DNA of 64,000 bases from NCBI GenBank assembly GCA_050181915.1, contig JBFXCS010000004.1:1-64000 (forward strand). Direction: 5' to 3'. Within the stretch, counting starts at the first letter, position 1. Each line of letters starts with the position of its first letter. This document shows positions 8,058 to 16,920 of the stretch, in pieces. Under the pieces are notes generated by a model that saw only the letters and a program-made list of their open reading frames with translations, did not search any database and was not told the origin of the DNA. Position numbers and translations under genes: made by a program. The DNA is from JBFXCS01 sp050181915 (GTDB lineage: Bacteria > Actinomycetota > Thermoleophilia > Miltoncostaeales > Miltoncostaeaceae).

Positions 8058-8767
8058 GCCCAGTGGGGCGCTCCCAGGGACCAGTCGATGGCGTTGTGGA
8101 ACTCGTTGATGAAGAGCGCCCACGCGAACCAGCCGATGATCGACGCCACCCCGAAGAAGGCGCTCGCGCGGTAGAGGGTGAGCATCGCGGCGTCGCTCGC
8201 CTTGGTGCGCATCCACAGCCAGAAGCTGTCCTTCGGGACGATCTCGCGGTGGAAGTACTCGGAGGTGAACATCCGCCAGTGGACCGCGAGCCAGATCGCC
8301 CACAGCGCGTCCCACGCCCCACCGAGCGACGTGTAGTACGCGATCGCGTCCTCCTTGCGACCGGCCTGGCCGACGTACTCCCACACGTCGAGGTGCAGAT
8401 GCCAGTCGCTGAACGGGAAGAACACCATCACGCCGACCGAGTCGAGCGTGTCGGAGAAGACGTGGGCCCAGCAGCCGAGCAGGAACGACAGCGCCCAGCT
8501 CCGGTTCTTGCTCGCCAGGTAGATCAGCCCGGCGAGCAGCACGCCGAAGGCGAGCGAGTGGGTGAAGCCCACGCCCGGGAACCCGCGGTGCAGCTGGACC
8601 GGGTCGTCGACCAGCTTGTGGCGGCCGCTCCAGCCGATGCCGTAGACGGCCCACTTGCTGAGGATGTCGGGCGAGTAGGAGCCGGCGAGGCACAGCGGCA
8701 GGCTGATGATGCCCCCGAGCTTCACCCTGAACAGGTACGGCTCGAGGTCGTGCGCGGCCCAGCTCAC
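8036..8767 (-). CDS. Membrane-bound metal-dependent hydrolase-like protein (DUF457/YdjM type)
   Basis: Protein of 243 residues. Four or more hydrophobic segments alternate with His/Asp-rich loops: RGFPGVGFTHSLAFG, SFLLGCWAHVFSDTLDSVGV and SDWHLHLDVWE. The pattern GFTHS followed by HVFSDTLD is the signature of the LexA-regulated membrane hydrolase family, in which His and Asp bind a metal at the membrane surface. The true substrate is unknown for most members; lipid hydrolysis is suspected. The GTG at 8767 overlaps the TGA of the upstream small membrane protein, so the two are translationally coupled. The 3' end lies within a shared terminator hairpin. Confidence 0.8.
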   Translation of the reverse strand: MSWAAHDLEPYLFRVKLGGIISLPLCLAGSYSPDILSKWAVYGIGWSGRHKLVDDPVQLHRGFPGVGFTHSLAFGVLLAGLIYLASKNRSWALSFLLGCWAHVFSDTLDSVGVMVFFPFSDWHLHLDVWEYVGQAGRKEDAIAYYTSLGGAWDALWAIWLAVHWRMFTSEYFHREIVPKDSFWLWMRTKASDAAMLTLYRASAFFGVASIIGWFAWALFINEFHNAIDWSLGAPHWAPRVGPP

Positions 8768-8997
8768 TCCGGCGGCTCGGCGGGGGGCGCGGGGAGCACC
8801 GGCCCCGGGTCGGTGGAACTGCGGCCCAGCAGCCGGCCGGCGAGCCAGGTGACGATGAACAGGAAGGGGAGCGACTCCCAGAAGCCCAGCAGGAAGAAGG
8901 GCTGGAAGAAGGCGCCGAGGGTGGCGTAGGCCAGCACCGCGCAGGTCCAGTAGGCGACGGCCCAGCGGTTGCGGGCGTTGGCTGGGCGGCCTGGCAC
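8764..8997 (-). CDS. Small two-helix membrane protein coupled to the DUF457-type hydrolase
   Basis: Protein of 77 residues with two hydrophobic helices (around WAVAYWTCAVLAYATLGAFF and ESLPFLFIVTWLAGRLLG) separated by a short Phe-rich loop. It ends in a Pro-rich cytoplasmic or extracytoplasmic tail. No family is recognised. The GTG 8997 start gives a basic N-terminal end (RPANARNR). The stop overlaps the next start (GTGA), so stoichiometric synthesis with the hydrolase is likely and it may be its partner subunit. The region upstream is shared with a divergent gene. Confidence 0.6.
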   Translation of the reverse strand: MPGRPANARNRWAVAYWTCAVLAYATLGAFFQPFFLLGFWESLPFLFIVTWLAGRLLGRSSTDPGPVLPAPPAEPPE

Positions 8998-9051
8998 GAG
9001 GCGGAATCGTCGACGCTTGCGGTGCCGTTCGCAAGGGGCGAGTCTCCCGGC

Positions 9052-9969
9052 GTGCCGGCCCCCACCCTCCGCGTGCTGACCTGGAACCTCTTCCACGGCC
9101 GGGACGGGCTGCCGGGCCTGGGCGCCACCCGGGCGTCGACCTGGCGGCGGCGGCCGGTGGAGGACGGCACCCACGTCCACCTGAACCGCAAGCTCACCGA
9201 CCTGATGGCGGACCGGGTGGCGGCCTGGGCGCCGGACGTCGCCGCGCTGCAGGAGGTCCCCACCGCGGCGATCCCCGCGATCGTGCGCCGCACGGGCATG
9301 CACGCGGTGTGGACCACGACCGGGCCGCTGCTCGGCCCGCGGCGGCTGCGGGACATGCTGGCGGCGCGCAACCCCGACCTGTGGCGCACGCACGAGGGCA
9401 ACGCGAACGTGCTGCTGGCCGGGCCGCGCTGGCTGCCGGTCGGGGGCTCGGAGCGCTCGGCGCGGCTCAACTCCCTGTCGGCCATCGTGCGCGCGGCGGT
9501 CGACCTGGAGCTCGACGCCGGCGAGCTGCTGCGCTACCTGCCCGAGCCGCGGCGGGCGGTGCTCGCCCGCGTGCGCGGGCCGGGCGGCGCCGAGGCGGCC
9601 GTCGCCTGCGTGCACCTGCACAACGCCCGCCACGAGGCGCTCACCGAGCGGGAGCTCGACGTGGCCGCCGCCGCGCTGGCCGGGCTGGCCGGCGAGGGCA
9701 CGCCGATGGTGCTGGCCGGCGACCTGAACCGCGACGCCCGCCATCCGGCGATCGCGGCCCTCGCCGACGAGGGCTGGGGCGGCGTCGCCGCAGGCGACGC
9801 GCTCGGCATCGACCGGGTGCTCTTCCGCGGCCTCGAGGCGGTGGAGCCGCCGCGGTGCCTGCCGGCCGCCGAGCGCGAGGTGACCGCGACCTACGGGGGC
9901 GTCAGCCGCCGGGTGCGGCTCTCCGACCACGATCCGGTGATCGCCACCCTCAGGGTGAGCGCATCGTGA
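9052..9969 (+). CDS. Endonuclease/exonuclease/phosphatase-family protein
   Basis: Cytoplasmic protein of 305 residues with the EEP four-layer motifs: LTWNLFHG near the start, ALQEVP with the metal-binding Glu, HLHNARH, LAGDLNRD with catalytic Asp and Asn, and LSDHDPVIATL with the terminal Asp-His pair. No signal peptide is visible from GTG 9052; an in-frame GTG at 9022 would add ten residues. The family cleaves phosphodiesters in nucleic acids, inositol phosphates or sphingomyelin, and the substrate cannot be read here. The 3' end overlaps the last 20 bases of the convergent mannosyltransferase-like gene. Confidence 0.85.
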   Translation: MPAPTLRVLTWNLFHGRDGLPGLGATRASTWRRRPVEDGTHVHLNRKLTDLMADRVAAWAPDVAALQEVPTAAIPAIVRRTGMHAVWTTTGPLLGPRRLRDMLAARNPDLWRTHEGNANVLLAGPRWLPVGGSERSARLNSLSAIVRAAVDLELDAGELLRYLPEPRRAVLARVRGPGGAEAAVACVHLHNARHEALTERELDVAAAALAGLAGEGTPMVLAGDLNRDARHPAIAALADEGWGGVAAGDALGIDRVLFRGLEAVEPPRCLPAAEREVTATYGGVSRRVRLSDHDPVIATLRVSAS

Positions 9970-11122
9970 GCTGCGCGACGCCGAGGGCGATCACCGCGAC
10001 CGCCCCGGCGACCAGCCAGGCGCGGCGACGCGGATCGAGGGCCGCCACCCGGTCGGCCAGCGGCCACATCAGCGGGAAGGCCATCAGCCCGAAGCGGGCC
10101 GTCGAGGTGATGGTGCCGCTCGACAGCGGGATCAGCAGGGCCGCGGCGCTGTAGACCACCCACGGCGAGCGCAGCCCGCCCTCGCGCCGCCACAGCAGCA
10201 CCAGCAGCCAGGCGTAGAGGCCGAGGAAGGCGAGGTCGCGCAGGGTCGCGTGCCAGGCGGCGGTGAAGGTCGCGCTCGCGACCAGGTCCCAGCCCGCGCC
10301 GATCTCCCTGGGCAGCTCCGTCACGATGCCCACGCCCACCTGACCGCGGTCCCACGCCTTCTGGGCGTCGAGCGGCAGGAGGGCCGAGCCCCGCTCGGCG
10401 GCCATCCAGCCCAGGAAGCAGCCCACCGCGACGATCGCGGGGAGCACCGCCGCCGCCAACCGACGCAGCCTGCCGGGCGCGGGCCGGTACAGCGCCAGCA
10501 GGCCCACCAGCAGCGCGACGAGGGCGCCGGTGGGGCGGGTGAGCGCGGCGACGCCCGCGACCAGGCCGGCGATCGCGAAGCGCCCCCGCACGGCGAGCAG
10601 CGCCGCGCCGATCGCCGCCGCCACGGCGATCCCCTCCGTGTAGGGCAGGGAGCAGTAGAGGGCGGGCGGGAACAGGGCCAGCGTCCAGGTGGCGGCCGCC
10701 GCCGCGCGCTCGCCGGCGCGCGCGCGGGTGAGGGCGTGCAGCGCCCACAGGGCGACAAGCATCGCCAGGTTCGCCACCGCCAGCGCCCCCCAGAAGGGGT
10801 TGACGCCGATCGCCAGGAAGGCCGCCATCACCCCCGGCAGCAGCGGGAAGAAGGCGAGGTTGGTGAAGACCTGGCCCACGTCCGCCGTGTCGGTGGTGTA
10901 GCCGTGGCGGGCGATGTCGAGGTACCAGGTGGTGTCCCAGCCGCCGAGCAGCGCCATCTGGTGCGGGACGGCCGGGTCGACGCCGCGGGTGGGCAGGCCG
11001 AACCAGAGGGAGAGCACCAGGCCCAGCAGCAGGATCAGCGCGCGCGAGGCCGCCCACGCGACGACCGGTACGCGCCAGCCCGGGGCGGAGGGGTCCGCCC
11101 GCAGCCACCCCGGGACGCTCAC
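9950..11122 (-). CDS. PIG-V-like membrane mannosyltransferase (GT-C)
   Basis: Polytopic protein of 390 residues with about nine to ten hydrophobic helices. The long first extracytoplasmic loop carries GGWDTTWYLDIARHGY, the signature of the PIG-V/GPI mannosyltransferase-2 and related bacterial GT-C group, with the Asp of WD as probable catalytic residue. Later motifs are NLAFFPLLPG, SLPYTEG and ALTRPTG, all typical. It most likely adds a mannose from polyprenyl-phosphate-mannose to a lipid or protein acceptor outside the membrane. The start GTG 11122 overlaps the upstream stop (GTGA). It is the last gene of a six-gene coupled membrane cassette. Confidence 0.8.
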   Translation of the reverse strand: MSVPGWLRADPSAPGWRVPVVAWAASRALILLLGLVLSLWFGLPTRGVDPAVPHQMALLGGWDTTWYLDIARHGYTTDTADVGQVFTNLAFFPLLPGVMAAFLAIGVNPFWGALAVANLAMLVALWALHALTRARAGERAAAAATWTLALFPPALYCSLPYTEGIAVAAAIGAALLAVRGRFAIAGLVAGVAALTRPTGALVALLVGLLALYRPAPGRLRRLAAAVLPAIVAVGCFLGWMAAERGSALLPLDAQKAWDRGQVGVGIVTELPREIGAGWDLVASATFTAAWHATLRDLAFLGLYAWLLVLLWRREGGLRSPWVVYSAAALLIPLSSGTITSTARFGLMAFPLMWPLADRVAALDPRRRAWLVAGAVAVIALGVAQLTMRSP

Positions 11123-11571
11123 CCGCGCCGGCCGCGCCAGATCACGGCGAGCGCCGCCGCCAGGATCACGCCCGCCAGGACGGGGGCGATCACCGCGGCC
11201 GGCTCCAGCGACACGGTCAGCGGCAGCTCCGTCGCCCCGCCGCCGGGCGACCGGGCGACCAGCGCCACCGGCGGGTCGGTCGCCACGCGCAGCGACCAGG
11301 CCATGGCGAGCGCCGCCGCCACGGCGGCCACCGCCCCCCAGCCGCGCGCGGCCGGGGCCTCCGAGCCCGGGCCCGCCGCCAGGAGCCCCGCCCCCGCCAG
11401 CACGATCAGGGCTCCCAGCACCGGCAGCAGCCACAGCTCGCCGGCGGCGGCCAGGCCCGTGGCGCTGACGGGGGCCCGCGGAGCGGGCGCCTCGAACCAC
11501 GCGAAGGCGGGCAGGGCGCCGAGCGCCGCCCCCAGCAGCATCAGCGCCGCGCCGATCAGGCGATCGATCAC
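11119..11571 (-). CDS. Small four-helix membrane protein in glycosylation cassette
   Basis: Protein of 150 residues. Hydrophobic helices lie around residues 5-28, 47-67, 76-95 and 125-145, with a short loop rich in Pro/Gly between the third and fourth. No catalytic motif or family is recognised. Both ends overlap neighbours by GTGA junctions: the upstream DUF2079 protein and the downstream PIG-V-like transferase. This tight coupling suggests a partner subunit or stabiliser of one of these membrane glycosyltransferases. Confidence 0.7.
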   Translation of the reverse strand: MIDRLIGAALMLLGAALGALPAFAWFEAPAPRAPVSATGLAAAGELWLLPVLGALIVLAGAGLLAAGPGSEAPAARGWGAVAAVAAALAMAWSLRVATDPPVALVARSPGGGATELPLTVSLEPAAVIAPVLAGVILAAALAVIWRGRRG

Positions 11572-13091
11572 GGCAGCGGCTCCTCGCGCCGCAGCAGCAG
11601 CACGCCGTCCTGATCGAGCACCGGCCGCATGTCCGGCCGGGCGCGCACCGCGGCCACCGCGAGCGGGAACCCGGCGAACGAGAGCCGGTCGCCCAGGTAG
11701 GGCTGGCGGAAGTCGATCAGCACCCACTCGGCGTCGGCGACCACGGGGAAGGTGTAGATGCGCTCGCGCTCGGACAGGTGGGCGCCGGGCAGGTTGCCCG
11801 CCGACACCGGCACGCCGGCGGGGATCATGTCCACCGCTCGCTGCAGGGTGCGCGCCTGATGGCCGATGCGGTACTGGTCGACCCGGCGGTGGGAGCCGAC
11901 CCCCGGCACCTCGCTCCACCACGGCAGCGGCCCCAGCACGATGCCCGATCCCACCACCAGGGCGACGAGGGCGGCGCCCACCGCCCCGTCGCGCTCGAGC
12001 GCGCGCACCAGGACGCGCGGGCGCTCCATGCGGCGCAGCCGCCCCAGGCCCATGATCGCCGCGGCGACCAGGAAGGGCACGATCACGGCCACGTACTGGA
12101 ACTCGATGGAGTACATCGGGAACCAGTCCGAGAGGATGTTGATGAGGATCTCGGGCACCGCTCCCAGCGCGAGCAGCGGCGCCGCCAGCGGCAGCAGCGC
12201 GAGGGGCACGAGCAGCGCGGCCAGGTAGGTGATCCGATGGTGGCTCACGGCGACCTGGGCGGCCTCCCAGGGGCGGGTGAGGACCGTCCCCAGCACCTCC
12301 CCGCCGTCGCCGCCCAGGTCGCCGTAGCGGCCGACGAAGGCCGAGCCGCGGCCGTCGTTGAAGTGGGGGATGATCACGAGCATCGCGACGGCCACCCAGG
12401 CGAGGGCCGCGGCGGCCATCGCGACGCCGTAGCGACGGCCCAGTCCGCGCACCGCCATCCAGAGGCCCAGCATCGCGACGGCGAGGCCCACCTCCTCCTT
12501 GGTGAGCACCGCGAGCAGGGCCGCGACGCCCAGGATCCAGGGCCGCCGGGCCTCGGCCGCCCAGATGCACAGCATGAGCAGCGGCGCGGCGAGGGTGACG
12601 GCGTGGAACTCGGTGAGGGTGGCCCACTGGAGGGGCGGATACATCAGGTAGATCACCGCCCCCGCCACGGCGAGCCCGTCGTGGCCCAGCCAGCGGCGGC
12701 CCAGCCAGAAGGCGGGCAGCGCGCCCGCGGCGACGATGGTCGCCTGCGCGGCCAGCAGCGCCTGGGGCAGCGCGCCGGTCCAGGCGAGCGGCGCGAAGAG
12801 CACCAGGATCGGGTCGACGTGGGCGCCCAGGCGCACGAACTGCTCGCCCAGGATGTCGGTGGTCTCGAGCGGCCGCCCGTGGGCCGTGCTCCAGACGGCC
12901 TGCACCATGTTCCCCAGGTCGAAGCGGCCGGTCCAGTAGGCGTCGTAGCGACGCACCGAGAGCCACGAGAGCACCCCCGCCCACAGCGCGGCGAGGCCGC
13001 ACACCGCCAGCAGCGGCCGGTCGAGCCGCGACACGACCCGGCTCAGGGGGGGGCGCGGGCGCCGGCGCGGCGCCGGCGGCGCGACGGTCAC
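11568..13091 (-). CDS. DUF2079 family membrane protein, probable GT-C glycosyltransferase
   Basis: Protein of 507 residues with about eleven transmembrane helices. The first extracytoplasmic loop reads YWTGRFDLGNMVQAVWST, the hallmark of DUF2079, and FDLGN places an Asp where GT-C enzymes have the catalytic acid. Other conserved blocks are ILGEQFVRLGAHVDPIL, LTEFHAV and LTKEEVG, with a soluble C-terminal part (SAGNLPGAHLSERERIYTFP). Members of this group are thought to move sugars from polyprenyl donors. GTG 13091 overlaps the upstream gene's stop. No signal peptide other than the first helix is visible. Confidence 0.8.
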   Translation of the reverse strand: MTVAPPAPRRRPRPPLSRVVSRLDRPLLAVCGLAALWAGVLSWLSVRRYDAYWTGRFDLGNMVQAVWSTAHGRPLETTDILGEQFVRLGAHVDPILVLFAPLAWTGALPQALLAAQATIVAAGALPAFWLGRRWLGHDGLAVAGAVIYLMYPPLQWATLTEFHAVTLAAPLLMLCIWAAEARRPWILGVAALLAVLTKEEVGLAVAMLGLWMAVRGLGRRYGVAMAAAALAWVAVAMLVIIPHFNDGRGSAFVGRYGDLGGDGGEVLGTVLTRPWEAAQVAVSHHRITYLAALLVPLALLPLAAPLLALGAVPEILINILSDWFPMYSIEFQYVAVIVPFLVAAAIMGLGRLRRMERPRVLVRALERDGAVGAALVALVVGSGIVLGPLPWWSEVPGVGSHRRVDQYRIGHQARTLQRAVDMIPAGVPVSAGNLPGAHLSERERIYTFPVVADAEWVLIDFRQPYLGDRLSFAGFPLAVAAVRARPDMRPVLDQDGVLLLRREEPLP

Positions 13092-14035
13092 CGCCGTCGG
13101 CCCGCCAGGACGACGATGCCGATGAAGACCAGCTCGACGAGGGTCAGCACCAGCCGCGCGCCAACCGAGAGCGCCACCGCGACCCCGCCGGGGATGTCCT
13201 GGGAGGCGAGGGCCAGGGCGAAGGCCCCCTCGCGCACGCCGAGGCCCGACGGGAAGATGAAGGCCACCATCGAGAGCGCGAACGAGGTGAGGAAGGCGAG
13301 GCCCACGAAGGCGGGGCCGCCGACCCCCGGCCCGCCGATGCCGCGCACCACCAGCCACATGCCCACGGCGAGCACGGCGGCGGACGCCGCGTACCACAGC
13401 GCCAGGCCGGCCAGCGGCCGGGCGGCCAGCAGGCGCGGCAGCGGCTCGCGGCCGATCCTGCGCAGGCCCCAGGACGAGAGCGGCCCGAAGACGCGCGGGT
13501 GCAGCAGCACCAGCCCCAGCGGCAGCAGCACGACCAGCCACAGGGTCCAGCCGCCGACGTCCCCGCCGTAGAGGGCGACGAACAGCACCGCCCCGGCGGC
13601 GGCGAGGGCCACGGTGAGGATCTGCTCGTAGGCGGTCGCGGCCAGGGTCACCCGGCGCGGCACGCCGCGGTCGTGGCTCAGCACGACCCGGCCCAGCACC
13701 ATCAGCACGTTTCCGGGCACGTACCGGCCCAGCAGGGACCGGGCCCAGATGGAGATCATCGCCAGCGGCGGCGGCTCGGGGTGGTGGAGGCGGTCGACGA
13801 TGGCGCCGTAGCCGAGGGCGCAGGTGGCGTAGAAGACCAGCAGCACGAGGGACCCCACGGCGAGCATCCAGGGCTCGACGTCCCAGTGGTAGGCCGAGAC
13901 CGACGACCAGCCGTCGACCAGGGCGTAGGCGAGGAAGCCCACGACCAGGAGGCCCGCGGCCAGGCCGCCCCAGCGGCGGAGCGGGCCGGGAGCCGCGGCC
14001 GGGACCGCGGCGGCCTGCTCAGGCGGGATCGCCAT
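13088..14035 (-). CDS. LPG-synthase-TM/UPF0104 family integral membrane protein
   Basis: Protein of 315 residues with eight or nine helices. SLLGRYVPGNVLMVLGR and VAFIFPSGLGVREGAFA are the two diagnostic motifs of the lysylphosphatidylglycerol-synthase transmembrane (AglD/UPF0104) family, whose members act in lipid-linked glycan assembly or flipping. No cytoplasmic transferase domain is fused. It begins at ATG 14035, overlapping the methyltransferase gene by 17 bases, and its stop overlaps the DUF2079 start. In this context a role in presenting polyprenyl-linked sugars on the outer face is plausible but inferred. Confidence 0.8.
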   Translation of the reverse strand: MAIPPEQAAAVPAAAPGPLRRWGGLAAGLLVVGFLAYALVDGWSSVSAYHWDVEPWMLAVGSLVLLVFYATCALGYGAIVDRLHHPEPPPLAMISIWARSLLGRYVPGNVLMVLGRVVLSHDRGVPRRVTLAATAYEQILTVALAAAGAVLFVALYGGDVGGWTLWLVVLLPLGLVLLHPRVFGPLSSWGLRRIGREPLPRLLAARPLAGLALWYAASAAVLAVGMWLVVRGIGGPGVGGPAFVGLAFLTSFALSMVAFIFPSGLGVREGAFALALASQDIPGGVAVALSVGARLVLTLVELVFIGIVVLAGRRR

Positions 14036-14786
14036 TCCTGCGCCCGACGGCCAGCAGGCCGTGGTATCCGGGACGGCGGCCCACGAAGGCCGAGTCGATC
14101 TCGAGCGCGGCGCGCATCACCCGCGCGACCAGGCGCGGCGGCGCCCCGCCCGCGGCGCGCCCGCCGCCGGCCTGCAGGCGCCTGCGCAGCGCCCGGCGGT
14201 ACACCTGGCGGTGGTAGAGGCCGGTGAGGGGGAAGCCCCAGCCCACCACGTCGACGTCGGCGAAGCCCGCGGCCTCCATCCGCTCGCGCAGGCCCTCCAC
14301 CGTGTAGCGGCGGCGGTGGCCGGCCCACTGGTCGGTCCAGTCGTAGCGGTAGGGGTTCGCCGGCACCGTGACCAGCAGCGGCCCGCCGGGGCGGATCACC
14401 CGGGCCAGGTCGGCGAGGGCGGCCGCGTCGTCGTCGAGGTGCTCGAGCACCTCCGCGCAGACCGCCGCGTCCACGGCGGCGTCGGGCATCCGCAGCTGCT
14501 GCAGGTCGCCGGGGAACACCGGGTTGCCGGCCTCGGCGCCGCGGCGGCGCAGGGCCTCGCGCGTCCAGTCGCACAGCTCGGCGCTGGCGTCGGTGGACGT
14601 GACCCGCAGCCCCGCGTCGACCAGCTTGAGGGTGAGGCTGCCGGCGCCGCAGCCGGCGTTCAGCACCTCCGGGCCGGGCAGGATGGGCAGCAGGCGGCGC
14701 AGGATCAGCGCCTCGCGGTAGTCGTGGCGGGGCCCGAACAGCTCGGGCGCGTCGCCCCAGTCGTGGGTGCGCGGCTCGGTCGTCAT
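14019..14786 (-). CDS. Class I SAM-dependent methyltransferase
   Basis: Protein of 255 residues with a Rossmann methyltransferase fold: motif I VLNAGCGAGSLTLKL, motif II acid in TSTDASAELC, FPGDLQQLRMPD, and motif IV VCAEVLEHLDDDAAALADL, then the RPGGPLLVTVP block. The C-terminal third (RRYTVEGLRERMEAAGF, GWGFPLTGLYHRQVYRRAL) is typical of small-molecule or sugar methyltransferases. The substrate is not known; glycan or polyprenol-linked acceptors fit the neighbours. ATG 14786 overlaps the stop of the upstream GT4 gene (ATGA). Confidence 0.85.
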   Translation of the reverse strand: MTTEPRTHDWGDAPELFGPRHDYREALILRRLLPILPGPEVLNAGCGAGSLTLKLVDAGLRVTSTDASAELCDWTREALRRRGAEAGNPVFPGDLQQLRMPDAAVDAAVCAEVLEHLDDDAAALADLARVIRPGGPLLVTVPANPYRYDWTDQWAGHRRRYTVEGLRERMEAAGFADVDVVGWGFPLTGLYHRQVYRRALRRRLQAGGGRAAGGAPPRLVARVMRAALEIDSAFVGRRPGYHGLLAVGRRNGDPA

Positions 14787-15895
14787 GCGGGAGAGGTTAG
14801 TGCCACCAGCGCGTCGCGCAGCGGCGCGGCGGCCGCGGCGGGGGTGCCGCGCCGCAGGTAGGCGGCCCGGGCGGCGGCGCCCAGGCGGGTGCGCAGGGCC
14901 GCGTCGTCGCCCAGCCGGCGCAGGGCGGCGGCCAGGGCGGCGGCGTCGCCGGGCGGCACCAGCAGGGCGGTCTCGCCGTCGGTCAGCTCCTCGCGCACGC
15001 CGGGCGTGTCGGCGGTCACGACCGGGCGGCCGACGGCCAGCGCCTGCCACACCTTGTTGGGCACGACGCGGGCCGCCTTCTCGCTGGTGCCGAACACGCC
15101 GAGCGCGACGGACGACGACGCCAGCTCGGCGCCGAGGCTCCGGTAGGGCACCCAGCGCTCCCAGGTGAGCCCCGCGGGGCGGTCGCGCGCCAGCTCACCC
15201 TCCAGCCACGGCCCCAGCTGGCCGTCGCCGATCAGGCGCACCGGCGGGACCCCCGGGCGCCGCGCCGCCTCGAGCACGGTCGCGATGCCGTGCAGCGGCG
15301 CGAGCTTGCCGTAGAACAGCACCCGCGGCGGGCCGGGGGGCGGGGGCGCCATGGGGAAGGCCGCGGGCTCGGCCCCCACCGGGGCCACGACCAGCTTGCC
15401 CTCCGGCACGCCGAAGCGGCGGGCCAGCCACTCGGCGCCCGCCCGGGTGTCGGCGAGCACGACGTCCGCGGCGGCGAGGGTGACGCGGTCCACGCCGCCC
15501 AGGGCCGCGGCCAGGCCCCGTCCGGCCATCGCCCGGTCGCCGCCGAGGGTGTCGGCCAGCGAGATCATCATGTCCACCACCAGGGGCACCCGGCGGGCCT
15601 TCGCGACCGCCCAGGCGGGGACCGCGTCAGGCTGGGCCGGGTAGCCCGCCACGATCGCGTCGATGCGGGGCTCCCGGATCCCCTCGGCCGCCAGCATCGC
15701 CCACGACCCGGCGAAGCGGCCGCCGGCGCGCGCCAGCGGCAGGGGGCGCAGGAACGAGCCCGCCTTGTGGCGCTGGCGCTCCCACACCGGCCGGTGGCGC
15801 TCCACGACGTCGACGCCCAGGGAGCGGAGGCCCTCCACGAGCACGCGGGAGCGGGGGTAGTCGCGCTCGTACGTGCCGAGCCACATGACCCTCAT
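14783..15895 (-). CDS. GT4-family glycosyltransferase
   Basis: GT-B protein of 370 residues. The N-terminal Rossmann half begins MRVMWLGTYERDYPR. The donor-binding half carries RVLFYGKLAPLHGIATVLEA, RLIGDGQLGPWLEG and VPNKVWQALAVGRPVVTADTP. The usual EX7E second Glu is replaced by Gln in KVWQAL, seen in some GT4 subfamilies but a possible sign of altered donor use. No membrane segment. It is coupled to the methyltransferase and follows a GT2 gene by 25 bases, so it probably extends a lipid-linked glycan made by this cassette. Confidence 0.85.
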   Translation of the reverse strand: MRVMWLGTYERDYPRSRVLVEGLRSLGVDVVERHRPVWERQRHKAGSFLRPLPLARAGGRFAGSWAMLAAEGIREPRIDAIVAGYPAQPDAVPAWAVAKARRVPLVVDMMISLADTLGGDRAMAGRGLAAALGGVDRVTLAAADVVLADTRAGAEWLARRFGVPEGKLVVAPVGAEPAAFPMAPPPPGPPRVLFYGKLAPLHGIATVLEAARRPGVPPVRLIGDGQLGPWLEGELARDRPAGLTWERWVPYRSLGAELASSSVALGVFGTSEKAARVVPNKVWQALAVGRPVVTADTPGVREELTDGETALLVPPGDAAALAAALRRLGDDAALRTRLGAAARAAYLRRGTPAAAAAPLRDALVALTSPA

Positions 15896-15920
15896 CGGCG
15901 GTGCCCCTTCCGGCGGGCGA

Positions 15921-16871
15921 TCAGCGGAGGATGCGCTCCACGCGGGAGCGGGCCTCGTCCTCCTGCGGGCGCAGGTGGTAGCGCTGGATCATCTCGCTCA
16001 CCAACCCGATCGTGAGGAACTGGACGCCCACCACCACCAGCAGCACGCCCAGCAGCAGCAGCGGCCGGTCGCCGATGCCCTCGCCGAGGATCTTCTCCAC
16101 CACCAGGTAGGCCAGCAGGCAGAGGCCCACGAGCATGAACAGCACCCCGAGCCCGCCGAAGAGGTGCATCGGCCGCTGCCTGAAGCGCCCGATGAACAGG
16201 ATGGTGAGCAGGTCGAGGAAGCCGCGCAGGTAGCGCTCGAAGCCGTACTTGCTCTTGCCGAACGCGCGCGGCCGGTGGTGGACCGGCAGCTCGGTGACGC
16301 GGAAGCCCTCGTTCGCCGCCAGCACCGGGATGTAGCGGTACTGGTCGCCGGTCAGCGAGAGCCCCTCGACCACCTCGCGGCGGTAGGCCTTGAAGCCGCA
16401 GTTCAGGTCGTGCAGGTCGATGCCGGCCATGCGCGTCGTGACCCCGTTGAAGATCTTGGAGGGCAGGCGCTTGCCGATCGGGTCCTGGCGGTTCTCCTTC
16501 CAGCCCGAGACGAGGTCGGCGCCGGCCTCCAGCCCGGCCAGCAGGCGCGGGATCTCGGCCGGGTCGTCCTGCAGGTCGCCGTCGATGGTGACGATCGCGT
16601 CGCCGCGCGCCTCGCGGAAGCCGGCCATCAGGGCGGCAGCCTTGCCGAAGTTCCGCCGCAGGCGGATGACCGCGACCTCGGGCTCGCGGGCCGCCAGGTC
16701 GGCGAGCACGTCGCTCGTGCCGTCGGTCGAGCCGTCGTCGACGAACAGGATTTCCGTCTCCCGGCCCAGTCCCCTCAGCACGGCGAGCAGCTCGGCCGTG
16801 AGGGGCTCGACCGATTCGCGCTCGTTGTAGACGGGGACGACCACCGAAACGAACGCGAGACGTGCGGCCAC
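15921..16871 (-). CDS. GtrB/DPM-type polyprenyl-phosphate glycosyltransferase (GT2)
   Basis: Protein of 316 residues. The GT-A domain has VVVPVYNERESV, FVDDGSTDGT, IRLRRNFGKAAALMAGF and the DXD region TIDGDLQDDP. Two C-terminal hydrophobic helices (GGLGVLFMLVGLCLLAYLVV and PLLLLGVLLVVVGVQFLTIG) match GtrB/ArnC-like enzymes that make polyprenyl-phosphate-linked sugars at the inner membrane face. It would supply the donor for the GT-C enzymes at 9950-13091. GTG 16871 is the start. It is the first gene of the minus-strand glycosylation cassette. Confidence 0.9.
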   Translation of the reverse strand: MAARLAFVSVVVPVYNERESVEPLTAELLAVLRGLGRETEILFVDDGSTDGTSDVLADLAAREPEVAVIRLRRNFGKAAALMAGFREARGDAIVTIDGDLQDDPAEIPRLLAGLEAGADLVSGWKENRQDPIGKRLPSKIFNGVTTRMAGIDLHDLNCGFKAYRREVVEGLSLTGDQYRYIPVLAANEGFRVTELPVHHRPRAFGKSKYGFERYLRGFLDLLTILFIGRFRQRPMHLFGGLGVLFMLVGLCLLAYLVVEKILGEGIGDRPLLLLGVLLVVVGVQFLTIGLVSEMIQRYHLRPQEDEARSRVERILR

Positions 16872-16920
16872 CGGGCGACTATAGCCGTCCCGGTGGCGCC
16901 GTCCGGCCGGACCGGTCCCG

